A DNA stretch of 64,000 nt from positions 2,220,091 through 2,284,090 of the forward strand of contig CATQHB010000002.1 in assembly GCA_958295765.1 (NCBI GenBank). Direction: 5' to 3'. Positions 52,146 to 60,482 of the stretch are shown here, piece by piece. Both the position numbers and the translations under genes were made by a program. The stretch comes from an uncultured Dehalococcoidia bacterium (GTDB taxonomy: Bacteria; Chloroflexota; Dehalococcoidia; Lucifugimonadales; UBA3495). The notes below the pieces were generated by a model. The model searched no databases. It worked only from the letters and a program-made list of their open reading frames with translations, and was not told where the DNA came from. How positions within the stretch are numbered: the first letter of the stretch is position 1; every line of letters starts with the position of its first letter.

Positions 52146-53321
52146 CTAATCCCCGTCATCCCCGGCCATAGATGCCTTTTGGCGTCCGGCGAAGGCCGGC
52201 ATAACCTCGGCGGCGAATTGGGAAAGCTGGTCTTTGAACTCCAGCCAGGGCATACCCTCCGGCCACTGGAGGATGATGTCTTCCAGGCCGGGGTACTTGT
52301 CCTCTACTTCCTGAAGGAAGGGAATGAAGTCCTGAGAGGGGCCGCAGTACCAGGCTTTTTGCTGTACGCCGTCCTCGATTTTGGGGACGCCCACCGGCGC
52401 GCCCGGCGTACCCCAGGGCCGCCCTTGGGCGTCGGTATAACGGACAAAACCGAAGGGCGCAAACCACTTGTACCGCTCATCGTGATAGGGCCGAACCCGG
52501 TCAATGGCCTGCTGCCGGGTGTCATCCAGGCAGAAACCGAAACCCAGGGCCATATCCTGGCCGAGGGCAATGGGCCGGCCGGCGGCGACGGCGGCATCGT
52601 GGTAGGCGTGGAACATCCGCTCCACCAACACCTCGCCGGTCAGGGCCACCATGGCCTTGATGCCCCGCTGGGCGATATACTCCAGCGTCTTGCCGCTGGC
52701 GATGGGCTGCCAAATCTCCACCGGCCGGTTGAGGGGCCGGGGAACCAGGGTAACGTCCTCTACCTGGTAACCCCGGTAAGGAATGTCCGGCGGGATGGTG
52801 TAGTACTTGCCCTGGTGGGTGAAGGACTCTTCGTTAAAGGCTTTCTGGATTATCTCCATCTGCTCTTCAAAGAGTTCCCGGTTGGCGTCATTGTCAATCA
52901 CCGGGGAGCCGAAAGTTTCCACTTCCCGAGAATGGTAGCCCCGGCCTACGCCGAAAATCAGGCGACCGCCGGTCAGCACGTCGGCCATGGCAAAGTCCTC
53001 AGCCAACCGCAGGGGATGCCACATCGGGACGATGTTAAAGGCGGCGCCGAACTTCAGTTGTTTGGTCAGCCCGGCCAGGTGAACCCCCAAAAGGGTCATA
53101 TTGGGGAGGCACTCGTAACCCTCCCGCTGGAAATGGTGCTCCGCCGTCCACATACAATAGAAACCCAACTCATCCATGTGTTTAGCGAGGGCAACGGCGT
53201 GGTCATAAGCCTGCACCAGCTTTTCGTTGGGATACCGCCGGTCATTGGCCGGCGTGCCGTCGGCCCCCACGTTATCCAAGTCAATCTGTCCCACATACAA
53301 GACGGAAAACCGCTTTATCAT
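52146..53321 (-). CDS. LLM-class flavin-dependent oxidoreductase (fourth of four)
   Basis: 391 residues starting at the ATG at 53321 (MIKRFSVLYVGQIDLDNVG). It has the luciferase-like motifs MWTAEHHFQREGYECLPNMTLLGVHLAG (about 56-83), HPLRLAEDFAMADVLTGGRLIFGVGRGYHSREVETFGSP (about 101-139) and VTLVPRPLNRPVEIWQPIASGKTLEYIAQRG. A longer in-frame N-terminus through repeat DNA is rejected. It is the most divergent of the four LLMs. An oxygenase with unknown substrate. Confidence 0.9.
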   Translation of the reverse strand: MIKRFSVLYVGQIDLDNVGADGTPANDRRYPNEKLVQAYDHAVALAKHMDELGFYCMWTAEHHFQREGYECLPNMTLLGVHLAGLTKQLKFGAAFNIVPMWHPLRLAEDFAMADVLTGGRLIFGVGRGYHSREVETFGSPVIDNDANRELFEEQMEIIQKAFNEESFTHQGKYYTIPPDIPYRGYQVEDVTLVPRPLNRPVEIWQPIASGKTLEYIAQRGIKAMVALTGEVLVERMFHAYHDAAVAAGRPIALGQDMALGFGFCLDDTRQQAIDRVRPYHDERYKWFAPFGFVRYTDAQGRPWGTPGAPVGVPKIEDGVQQKAWYCGPSQDFIPFLQEVEDKYPGLEDIILQWPEGMPWLEFKDQLSQFAAEVMPAFAGRQKASMAGDDGD

Positions 53322-53456
53322 TCCCCAAACTCCAATGTATTCAGTAACCGCCCCATTATAGCACGGACAAGGCGCACAATGGCTAGGGACGTGGATTTGG
53401 TACAGGGCCGGGTGCAAAGTCAATGCCAATACTCATATCCGCCCATACTCATATCC

Positions 53457-53535
53457 GCTCATGGTGAGCTTGTCGAACCACCCGCCCCTTATCCCGTGGG
53501 ACATCCGGTAGGGGCGTTTCGCGAAACGCCCCTAC
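53457..53535. repeat. family B unit and family D palindrome
   Basis: A B unit at 53457-53480 and a D palindrome at 53508-53535 precede the SDR gene. TATAAT at 53601-53606 is a likely -10 box of that gene. Confidence 0.85.
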
Positions 53536-53641
53536 GTGGCTTGACTTTGCCTACGCCCGGCGCTCTTTGTCTCTATAGTGAAAAATCCCGGCTCACAAGC
53601 TATAATCGCCGAAAATCAGGACACCTAATCGGGAGGCAGCG

Positions 53642-54418
53642 ATGGACTTGGGCTTGAACGGCAGGACGGCGATGATTACCGGGGGCAGCCGGGGCCTGGG
53701 ACGGCAGATTGCCGAGGCTCTGGCTAGGGAGGGCTGTCGCATAGCTATCTGCGCCAGGGACGAGGCCCAACTGAACGCCTCAGTGGCCGAGTTGGCGGCT
53801 CAGGGCTATCGGGTTCAAGGGACGCCGGCGGACGTTACCGAGGAGGCGCAAGCAGTCCGTTTCTACGAGGAGACCGTGGCCGGCTTGGGCGCCCCGGACA
53901 TCCTGGTCAACAACGTGGGCGGTCGCCGCGGTTCAACTTTGTTTGAGGAGACCAGCATGGCCCAATTCCGGGAGGGCCTGGAGGTCAACCTGTTCAGCGC
54001 GGTGCACCTGACCGCGCTGGCCCTGCCGCAGATGAAGGCGCAGGGCTGGGGCCGGATAATCAACATTTCCTCGATTTATGGCCGGGAACACGGCGGCTCA
54101 ATCGACTATATGACCGGCAAGGCGGGGTTGATTGCCTTTTCCAAGCACCTGGCGTTGCAAATGGCGCCCTACGGGGTGCTGGTAAATTGCGTGGCCCCCG
54201 GCTCCATTGACTTCCCCGGCAGCACCTGGGAGCGGTTCCAGAACACCCAGCCGCCGGAAGTGGTGGCCGAGTTTATCAGCCGCAACCTGCCCATGGGGCG
54301 GTTCGGCTGGCCGGAACCGATTGCCGAGACGGTGGCCTTTCTCGCCTCTGACCGGGCCGACCTGATAACCGGGGCCTGCCTCAACGTGGACGGCGGCCAG
54401 TCCCGTTCCCTGTTTTAG
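53642..54418 (+). CDS. SDR-family oxidoreductase (3-oxoacyl-ACP-reductase-like)
   Basis: 258 residues. The Rossmann motif ITGGSRGLGRQIAEALAREG (about 12-31), CARD basic pair for NADP preference (about 38-41), NNVG variant at about 91-94, catalytic Ser (IINISSIYG) and YMTGK (about 158-162) are present. The C-terminal DLITGACLNVDGGQSRSLF is typical of FabG-like members. GGGAGG lies before the ATG. It is convergent with a methyltransferase gene 22 bases away. The substrate is unknown. Confidence 0.92.
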   Translation: MDLGLNGRTAMITGGSRGLGRQIAEALAREGCRIAICARDEAQLNASVAELAAQGYRVQGTPADVTEEAQAVRFYEETVAGLGAPDILVNNVGGRRGSTLFEETSMAQFREGLEVNLFSAVHLTALALPQMKAQGWGRIINISSIYGREHGGSIDYMTGKAGLIAFSKHLALQMAPYGVLVNCVAPGSIDFPGSTWERFQNTQPPEVVAEFISRNLPMGRFGWPEPIAETVAFLASDRADLITGACLNVDGGQSRSLF

Positions 54419-54440
54419 TTGCCGCCGCCCCAGTTCACCG

Positions 54441-55130
54441 CTACCGGGTTTTCCGGGCAAAAAATACGCAATGCTCCACCGGCTTGGGGTCGGTGAAGTA
54501 GAGCAATCCGCCCAACTGGTCGGGAGCGGCGGCCTCAATCAGTTCCAGACCGAGACCTTTTAGCTGCCTCAGGAGTTCCCTTTCGTCATAAAGCTGAAAG
54601 CTGCGTTCCATTCCATAGTCCCTATCGAACACGGTAATGACGCCGCTGCCGTTCTTGAACATCAATTGCAGCACGCCCCCGGCCCGGAGAACCCGGGCCA
54701 ATTCCGGCAAGACCACCCGGCGCACCAGCCCCGGCGCGATGTGCTGGATGACGGCATTGCAGGCGACAAAATCAAAGGCGGCATCAGCGAAGGGCAAGGG
54801 ATTCTCCAGATTTGCCACGGACAAGCGGCCGGCAATTTCCGGGTGGAGTTCCTGGGCGGCCTGAATGTTCTCGGCAATGGCATCGACCCCGGTAACGTCA
54901 TAGCCCTGGCGCCAGGCGTGGAAAACGTCCCTGGCGCCGGCCCCGCAGCCGGCATCCAGCCCGCGCCGGCCCGGCGCCAGTTCGACCAGCCGATCCCAAA
55001 GGTCCCAATCATGTTTCAGTCCGGGGTGGGAACTGCTGAGATAGACCGACTGGCGAAACTCCCTGGCTACCCTGGCGTACTGCCACGCATATTCCCGGTA
55101 GAACCCCGGCGAGTAATCGGGTGAAGGCAT
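54441..55130 (-). CDS. class I SAM-dependent methyltransferase
   Basis: 229 residues with a Methyltransf_11-type core: motif I GLDAGCGAGARDVFHAW (about 58-74), motif II acidic TGVDAI (about 80-85), motif IV FDFVACNAVIQHI (about 118-130), then LPELARVLRAGGVLQLMFKNG. The C-terminal DRDYGMERSFQLYDERELLRQLKGLG is a common cap. No neighbouring substrate gene gives a clue, and the SDR gene next to it is convergent. Confidence 0.88.
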   Translation of the reverse strand: MPSPDYSPGFYREYAWQYARVAREFRQSVYLSSSHPGLKHDWDLWDRLVELAPGRRGLDAGCGAGARDVFHAWRQGYDVTGVDAIAENIQAAQELHPEIAGRLSVANLENPLPFADAAFDFVACNAVIQHIAPGLVRRVVLPELARVLRAGGVLQLMFKNGSGVITVFDRDYGMERSFQLYDERELLRQLKGLGLELIEAAAPDQLGGLLYFTDPKPVEHCVFFARKTR

Positions 55131-55214
55131 AGTTATTCTGCGGCCCGTCCAGCCTTGAATTATTTGGATTCTGCGCCGGGCAATCCAACCCGAACCTTAT
55201 GGACGGTTAGCCCC

Positions 55215-55433
55215 CTAGCCGCCCAGGAAAAAGTCGGCGACGTTGCCGAACTTGGAAGTATCGCCCCGGTAGATTTCGGTGTAGCCGCACTGGGTACAGG
55301 ACACCGTCATAAACTTCTTGTTCTGCACGTCAAAAAACTTGGCGAAGTTCCCGCCGGTAGCGCGGAACTCATCGGTGGTATAGCCGGTGTTCCGGCACTT
55401 GACGCAAGCGTAAGTGGTTTGTCTGGCAGCCAT
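55215..55433 (-). CDS. small nucleic-acid-binding zinc-ribbon protein (PF09855-like)
   Basis: 72 residues: YACVKCRNTGYTTDEFRATGGNFAKFFDVQNKKFMTVSCTQCGYTEIYRG, with two CxxC/CxxCG knuckles in the order of the zinc-ribbon nucleic-acid-binding family, ending FGNVADFFLGG. Such proteins are conserved small single-domain proteins with unknown targets. GGAGGG precedes the ATG. It is stand-alone and complete. Confidence 0.85.
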   Translation of the reverse strand: MAARQTTYACVKCRNTGYTTDEFRATGGNFAKFFDVQNKKFMTVSCTQCGYTEIYRGDTSKFGNVADFFLGG

Positions 55434-55569
55434 TTTAACGCCCTCCGAAAGACTGGATTAGGCCCGGAGAAACGGGAACCCATATACCAATATATAGGGA
55501 ATGGCCGCTTTACTCAAGCCAGCCAGCGCCGGAATCCGGGCAATCACAAAGTCGAGTTGCCGCCTCTCC

Positions 55570-55695
55570 CCGCTCATGGTGAGCTTGTCGAACCACCCGT
55601 CCTATCCGGTGAGTAGGGGCGTTTCGCGAAACGCCCCTACGTGGCACGACTCCCTTACCCGACGGTTCGTCCTTCGACCGGCTCAGGATGAGCGG
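55570..55695. repeat. B-D-B repeat block
   Basis: A B unit (55570-55592), D palindrome (55613-55640) and inverted B-type unit (55670-55695) fill 55434-55769. Confidence 0.85.
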
Positions 55696-55769
55696 GAGTA
55701 GGCGGCAACTCGACTTTGCCCCCACCCGCCGTTACTATCCGTAACGATTAAGCCGCGCCGTTGTCCGGG

Positions 55770-56579
55770 TTAAGGCCGGTGAACACTGCCAATAAACTCC
55801 CGCCACTCCGCGACGCACTTCTCCGGCTCCGAGTGCTGCACGTAGCCGCTGGCTTGGGGAATCGCCGCCAGGCGCGCGTTGGGCAGCAGTCCGGCCATCC
55901 CGGAGGCCCGGTCCGGGGTGTTGGTGTCGCTGTCCGCGGCCACCAGCACCAGCGCCGGGGTCTCAATTTGGGGCAGGATGGGCGACAAGTCCTGAGTGGA
56001 CAGGTAGGCCAGGGTTTCCATCACCACGCGGGGGGAGGTCTGCATCATCTGTTGGGCGTACCATTCGTGGTGGGCCGGATTGGAACGGCCCGGCTCCAGC
56101 CGACGGTCGGCCGACCGCCGTACCCAGGCCTCGATGCCCTCCTCCTCAATGATTTTGTAGTTCTCCAGGTATTGGGGCGCGCCCACGAACTTGTAGGGCG
56201 AAGTGCAGGCGGTAACGGTATGCAGCCGTTCCGGGTGTTCGTAAGCGAACTGGAGGGCAATGGTGCCGCCGACGGTCTCGCCAATCAGGTGTACCCGGTC
56301 AAGTTCCAGGTAGTCCAGCAAACCCAGCAAGTCGGCAGCGAACCCGGTCAAGGACCAATCGTAGCCCGGCGGCGGCGCGGTGGAGCGGCCAAAACCCCTT
56401 GCGTCCAGCCGCACCACCCGGTACTGGCGGGCCAGCAGGGGAACCCAGGCGTACCAGAGCCGCCCGTTCTTGGCGTTGCCGTGATGCAGCACCACCGTCT
56501 CCCGGGGACGCCAGGGGTCGGTATAATCGTCATCCTCGTAATACATTTCCAGGGTATCGTCCAGCTTAACCGTCGGCAT
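55770..56579 (-). CDS. alpha/beta hydrolase with Thr in the nucleophile elbow
   Basis: 269 residues. The fold is clear: HHGNAKNGRLW (oxyanion region, about 32-42), RLDARGFGRST (about 60-70), the acid near VLVAADSDTNTPDR and the terminal His in SGYVQHSEPE. The nucleophile motif, normally GxSxG, reads LIGETVGG (about 99-106), with Thr in place of Ser. That is unusual and may mean a Thr nucleophile or loss of hydrolysis. The start is MPTVKLDD at 56579. The function is unassigned. Confidence 0.85.
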   Translation of the reverse strand: MPTVKLDDTLEMYYEDDDYTDPWRPRETVVLHHGNAKNGRLWYAWVPLLARQYRVVRLDARGFGRSTAPPPGYDWSLTGFAADLLGLLDYLELDRVHLIGETVGGTIALQFAYEHPERLHTVTACTSPYKFVGAPQYLENYKIIEEEGIEAWVRRSADRRLEPGRSNPAHHEWYAQQMMQTSPRVVMETLAYLSTQDLSPILPQIETPALVLVAADSDTNTPDRASGMAGLLPNARLAAIPQASGYVQHSEPEKCVAEWREFIGSVHRP

Positions 56580-56737
56580 AATCAACCTCCTATCCCTTGT
56601 CTATTGATGAGTGAGTAATGTACCGGGGCGGGTTCTGCAACCGCCGTCATTCCCCGCTCCCTAAGCCGCCATCCTCCACGCAACCATCTCTCACAAGGCC
56701 GCCCGGAACGCCCTCGCTGTCATCCTGAATTATCCAC

Positions 56738-56837
56738 ACTGTCACCCTGAACGATAGTGAAGGGTCTAAAAATCCTGGCGATAGGAACCGTTCGGGACGG
56801 CGGGGTTTTTAGATTCCTCCCTGCGATCGGAATGACA
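56738..56837. repeat. family E inverted repeat, copy 5
   Basis: The left arm is of the degenerate CTGTCACCCTGAACGATAG type and the right arm is TTTAGATTCCTCCCTGCGAT...AATGACAG. No gene lies in 56580-56934. Confidence 0.65.
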
Positions 56838-56934
56838 GTAATGGCGGTAATGACAGTACCATAATGACAGTGATGACGGCGGGGATAGTTGGCAAGTTCT
56901 GGTGAACACGCCCTACCCCCGCCGGTTCAGCCCT

Positions 56935-57645
56935 TTATTCACCACCCCCAGCCGCCAGCGCCGCCGTCTGGCCGGTTAAGCACACGGCGCGGAGGCAGCA
57001 GGCGGCGCAGGCCGGAACTTTCCGGCACGTTGCGCCGGCGTGGTGGTCCAGCAGGGCGTGGTATTCGTTGAACAGGGCAACGTCTCCGGGAAGTTGCTGG
57101 TGGAACAGCCGTTGAAAATCAGCATATCCGCCCCGGCCTTCCTCAGGAACCAGGCCCACCCGTTGCAGGATGCGAATGGTGTAGGCGTCAATGACAAAGG
57201 AAGGCTTGCCGGCCGCATAGACCAGAATGTCATCCGCCGTCTCCGGGCCGATGCCGTAGATGGACCGCAACTCGGCGCGCAGGGGCTGGGTATCCTGGGC
57301 GAACATCAGGGACAGGTCGCCGCCGTAACGCTCCAGCACGTGGGCGGCAAAGGCTTTCAGCTTGGCGGCCTTGGCGTTGAAATAACCGGAGGGGCGGATA
57401 ATCGCCGCCAGTTCTGCCGGCGGGCAACGCTGGATGGCGGCAAAAGACCAGCAATCCGCCGCCTTCAGCCGGCCAATTGCCAGTTCTACGTTCTTCCAGG
57501 AGGCGGCCTGGGTCAGGATGGCGCCGATTATCACGTCAAAAGGCCCGTCGCCGGGCCACCAGTCCTGCGGCCCGTAGGCCCGGTAGAGGAGCCGGTAAAT
57601 CTCCCGGAGCGGGGCGTTTTTCAGAGCGGCCGGGCTATGGGGCAT
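56935..57645 (-). CDS. endonuclease III-like HhH-GPD DNA glycosylase
   Basis: 236 residues. The HhH motif is LRSIYGIGPETADDILVYAAGKPSFVIDAYT (about 130-160), with the catalytic Asp in VIDAYT. The catalytic Lys of EndoIII is replaced in GPETAD, as in monofunctional relatives. A C-terminal iron-sulfur loop is seen as CRKVPACAACCLRAVC (about 209-224). ILTQAASWKNVELAI (about 43-57) is typical. It follows sfsA by 10 bases and likely forms an operon with it. It removes damaged bases, presumably oxidised pyrimidines. Confidence 0.88.
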   Translation of the reverse strand: MPHSPAALKNAPLREIYRLLYRAYGPQDWWPGDGPFDVIIGAILTQAASWKNVELAIGRLKAADCWSFAAIQRCPPAELAAIIRPSGYFNAKAAKLKAFAAHVLERYGGDLSLMFAQDTQPLRAELRSIYGIGPETADDILVYAAGKPSFVIDAYTIRILQRVGLVPEEGRGGYADFQRLFHQQLPGDVALFNEYHALLDHHAGATCRKVPACAACCLRAVCLTGQTAALAAGGGE

Positions 57646-57655
57646 CCCGTTTTCC

Positions 57656-58348
57656 TCACAAGTTGACCGGCAGCGGGGCGGCCAGCCGTATCTCCTCCAG
57701 TGAAACCTGGCAGGGATAGGCGTAGATTTCTACTCCGGCGGCCTGGGCGGCCCGCAACGCGCCGCCAAACTCCGGGTCTGCCATATCGTGGGGGGTAAAG
57801 GAACGGGCGTCGCCCCGCTGAATCACGAATACCGCCGCCGCCCGGTGCCCGTCGGCCACCGCTTGGGACAGGGTTCGCAGGTGCTTTACGCCGCGCAGGG
57901 TGGGCGCATCCGGGAACCGGGCGACTCCTTCCTCTTCCACCAGGGTTACCGACTTGGTTTCCAGGTAACACCGCCCGGCCGGCCCTTCCAGCAGCAAGTC
58001 AAGGCGGCTCTCCCCAAAGGTTACTTCCCGGCGCACTTGGGGATAGTCGGCAAAGGGGCGCAGGTCGCCCCGCGCCAGGGCCTCCGCCACCAGCGCGTTG
58101 GGCAGCCGGGAGTCGGCGGAAACCAGGGTAAAGTCCAGGTCAACCAGGGCCAGGTCAAATTGAGTCTTTCGGTGTTCGCCGGGGGCCGGGGCCAGCAGCA
58201 GCCGGCGGCCCGGCTCCAGTAGTTCCCGCAGCCGCCCGGAGTTGGCGACGTGGGCCATCACCTCCCGGCCCTCCAATTCCACCAAGGCGGCAAAGCGGTT
58301 AAGCCGGGTCAGGAAACGGGCCTCTACCAAGTCAGGGTGTAACTTCAT
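57656..58348 (-). CDS. sfsA: sugar-fermentation-stimulation protein SfsA family
   Basis: 230 residues, the standard length. It has MKLHPDLVEARFLTRLNRFAALVELEGREVMAHVANSGRLREL at the N-terminus, DFTLVSADSRLPNALVAEAL (about 71-90), and the nuclease-like core SRLDLLLEGPAGRCYLETKSVTLVEEEGVARFPDAPTLRGVKHL with D and ExK residues. The family is annotated as DNA-binding and probably nuclease. It lies 10 bases upstream of the glycosylase gene. Confidence 0.94.
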   Translation of the reverse strand: MKLHPDLVEARFLTRLNRFAALVELEGREVMAHVANSGRLRELLEPGRRLLLAPAPGEHRKTQFDLALVDLDFTLVSADSRLPNALVAEALARGDLRPFADYPQVRREVTFGESRLDLLLEGPAGRCYLETKSVTLVEEEGVARFPDAPTLRGVKHLRTLSQAVADGHRAAAVFVIQRGDARSFTPHDMADPEFGGALRAAQAAGVEIYAYPCQVSLEEIRLAAPLPVNL

Positions 58349-58425
58349 CGCCGGCTAATGGTAGCAACCGGGAACCATCCTGGCAAACCCGGTTTGGCCG
58401 GGCAAAGTCGAGTTGCCTACTCTCC

Positions 58426-58606
58426 CCGCTCATCCTGAGCTTGTTGAAGGATAAACCTGCAAGAGGATTCGCTGGGGACGCACGGGTGGTTCGACAGGCT
58501 CACCATGAGCGGATTGTTGACCGCCTCCGCTCATCCTGAGCTTGTCCTGCAAGAGGATTCGCTGGGTACGCACGGGTGGTTCGACAAGCTCACCATGAGT
58601 GGGTTG
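58426..58606. repeat. cluster of family B units with a duplicated spacer
   Basis: Inverted and direct B units, with a CCTGCAAGAGGATTCGCTGG spacer repeated at about 58456 and 58546 (period near 90). Confidence 0.75.
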
Positions 58607-58652
58607 AGGGATTTGCACCGGCCCGGCTACACAAGGCAACCACATCACAAAC

Positions 58653-58951
58653 CCGTCGTTCCGGCGAAAGCCGGAATCCAGAATCCCCGATAGCCGGCCC
58701 ACTCTTTGCCGGGAATTTCCTGGATTCCGGCTTTCGCCGGAACGACGGTTGCTTAGGTTGCCGGCCCGCCCTTTTCCGGGGATTTCCTGGATTCCGGCTT
58801 TCGCCGGAACGACGGTTGCTTAGGTTGCCGGCCCACTCTTTTCCCGGGGATTTCCTGGATTCCGGCTTTCGCCGGAACGACGGTTGCTTAGGTTGCCGGC
58901 CCACTCTTTTCCCGGGGATTTCCTGGATTCCGGCTTTCGCCGGAACGACGG
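58653..58951. repeat. family A element copy 10 with its right half amplified four-fold
   Basis: A full A palindrome (58653-58748) is followed by three more right halves. Their ends lie at 58748, 58815, 58883 and 58951, a period of 67-68, with GGTTGCCGGCCC spacers; a fifth partial unit runs to about 58999. There is no coding sense in 58349-59090. Confidence 0.88.
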
Positions 58952-59090
58952 TTGCTTAGGTTGCCGGCCCGTTCTTTTCCGGGGAATTCCTGGGTTGCCC
59001 CGGTCAAGCGCGATTGCCCGGCGGGGCTGCAATACTCTGGCAAGCCGCGCCGCTGCCGGGCTATAATAGCCTAAAATTCCCGGAGGATTT

Positions 59091-59924
59091 ATGACCGACT
59101 ATCTGACCAATCTGGATAGGGCTTGCAGCGTGAACCGCAGCCTGGTTTGCGTTGGGCTGGACCCGGAGCCGGCTCGGCTGCCGGTGGCCGACGTTTTCCA
59201 GTTCAACCGGGCTGTTGTGGAGGCCACCGCCGATTTGGTATGCGCTTACAAGCCCAACCTGGCTTTCTATGAGGCGCTGGGGCTGCCCGGCCTGCGGGCG
59301 CTGGAACAGACCATTCAACACATCCGACAAGCCGCGCCTCAGGTTCAGATTATCGGCGACGCCAAGCGGGGCGACGCCGGCCCCTCCGGGGTGGCCTACG
59401 CCAAAGCGATGTTCCAGGTCTGGGGCTTTGACGCCGTTACGCTCAACGCCTGGGGCGGGGCGGATACGGTGCTGCCCTTTCTGGAGGATGCGAGCCGGGG
59501 CGCGTTCCTCTGGTGCCGGGGTTCCAATCCCGGCTCCGCCGACTTGCAAGACCTGGCGGTGGACTCCCCCTATGGCAAGGTCAGCGTGTATGAGCATCTG
59601 GCCCGGGCCGGCCTGGACTGGAACCGGCAGGGCAACCTGGGCCTGGTGGTGGGGGCCACCGTGCCGGAGCAGTTGGCCGTAGTGCGGACGGCTTGCCCGG
59701 ACTTGCCGCTGCTCATTCCCGGCGTGGGCGCGCAGGGGGGAGACCTGCCGGCCGCCGTCCGCAACGGCGTGGATCAGCAGGGACGGCGGGCCATCATCAA
59801 CTCCTCCCGGGGCATCATCTACGCCTCGGCGGGGGATGACTTTGCCCAGGCCGCCCGCCGAGCTGCCGCCGCGCTCCGGGACGCCATCAATCAAACGCTG
59901 GACGCCGCGGGTAAGGGCTGGTAA
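59091..59924 (+). CDS. pyrF: orotidine-5'-phosphate decarboxylase PyrF (type 2)
   Basis: 277 residues, the length of the PyrF type 2 group. It decarboxylates OMP to UMP in pyrimidine synthesis. Motifs: CVGLDPEPARLP (about 21-32), YKPNLAFYEALG, the catalytic DAKRGDAGPS (about 88-97), TLNAWGGADTV, LVVGATVPEQL and IINSSRGIIYA. The ATG follows CGGAGG, and TATAAT at 59062-59067 gives a short leader. A DUF951 gene follows at 13 bases, so they are likely co-transcribed. Confidence 0.95.
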   Translation: MTDYLTNLDRACSVNRSLVCVGLDPEPARLPVADVFQFNRAVVEATADLVCAYKPNLAFYEALGLPGLRALEQTIQHIRQAAPQVQIIGDAKRGDAGPSGVAYAKAMFQVWGFDAVTLNAWGGADTVLPFLEDASRGAFLWCRGSNPGSADLQDLAVDSPYGKVSVYEHLARAGLDWNRQGNLGLVVGATVPEQLAVVRTACPDLPLLIPGVGAQGGDLPAAVRNGVDQQGRRAIINSSRGIIYASAGDDFAQAARRAAAALRDAINQTLDAAGKGW

Positions 59925-59937
59925 GGAGTGGTGCGGG

Positions 59938-60153
59938 ATGGCCCTTGACCTGAAAGTTGGCGACGAAGTGCGGCTGAAACGGGCGCATCCCTGCGGCGGT
60001 TACCTCTGGCGGGTAACCCGGCTGGGCGCGGACATCGGCATCCTGTGTCTGAAGTGCCGCCACTACGTGCTGCTGCCCCGGCCCTACCTGGAACGGCGGG
60101 TGCGGGAAGTGGCGCGCCGGGCGGCGGCCGGTGAGGATTCGGAAAGCGGGTAG
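59938..60153 (+). CDS. DUF951-family small protein
   Basis: 71 residues: MALDLKVGDEVRLKRAHPCGGYLWRVTRLGADIGILCLKCRHYVLLPRPYLER matches the DUF951 pattern (KxHPCG...WxVxRxGaDIxikCxxCghxvmlpR). CG plus CxxC suggest metal binding, and the basic composition suggests nucleic-acid binding. The ATG at 59938 follows AAGGAG. The function is unknown; it is often near translation or DNA-maintenance genes in Firmicutes. Confidence 0.93.
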   Translation: MALDLKVGDEVRLKRAHPCGGYLWRVTRLGADIGILCLKCRHYVLLPRPYLERRVREVARRAAAGEDSESG

Positions 60154-60179
60154 CGGGGCGGGTAATTGAGGAGAAAGTA

Positions 60180-60462
60180 GCGGCAATACCCTAACCCCTC
60201 TCTTTGGGGAAAAGCGGTGGTTCGACAAGCTCACCATGAGCGGTTACTGGAAGGTTCACCATGAGCGGTGGCGGGTAATCCCCTAACCCCTATCTTTGGG
60301 GAAAGGCGGTGGTTCGACAAGCTCACCATGAGCGGTTACTGGAAGGTTCACCATGAGCGGTCGCGGGTAATCCTCTAACCCCTATCTTTGGGGAAAGGCG
60401 GTGGTTCGACAAGCTCACCATGAGCGGTTACTGGAAGGTTCACCATGAGCGGTGGCGGGCAA
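60180..60462 (+). repeat. three tandem 92-bp repeats carrying family B units
   Basis: Each unit has a TCTTTGGGGAAA stretch, a B unit (GGTTCGACAAGCTCACCATG) and GGTTACTGGAAGGTTCACCA. The GGTTACTGG starts at 60242, 60334 and 60426 give an exact 92-base period. No gene lies in 60154-60482. Confidence 0.88.
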
Positions 60463-60482
60463 TCTCCCAACCCCGGCGGTGG

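Noticed and set aside
54666-55124. Long opposite-strand ORFs over real genes (for example 12320-13561, 47006-48544 and 52179-53657)
   Set aside because: They are antisense shadows produced by high GC; the sense frames have recognisable domains and ribosome-binding sites.
58653-58999. CRISPR array, because of regular repeats of 67-68 bases
   Set aside because: The spacers are nearly identical, the repeat is half of the family A palindrome, and there are no cas genes.
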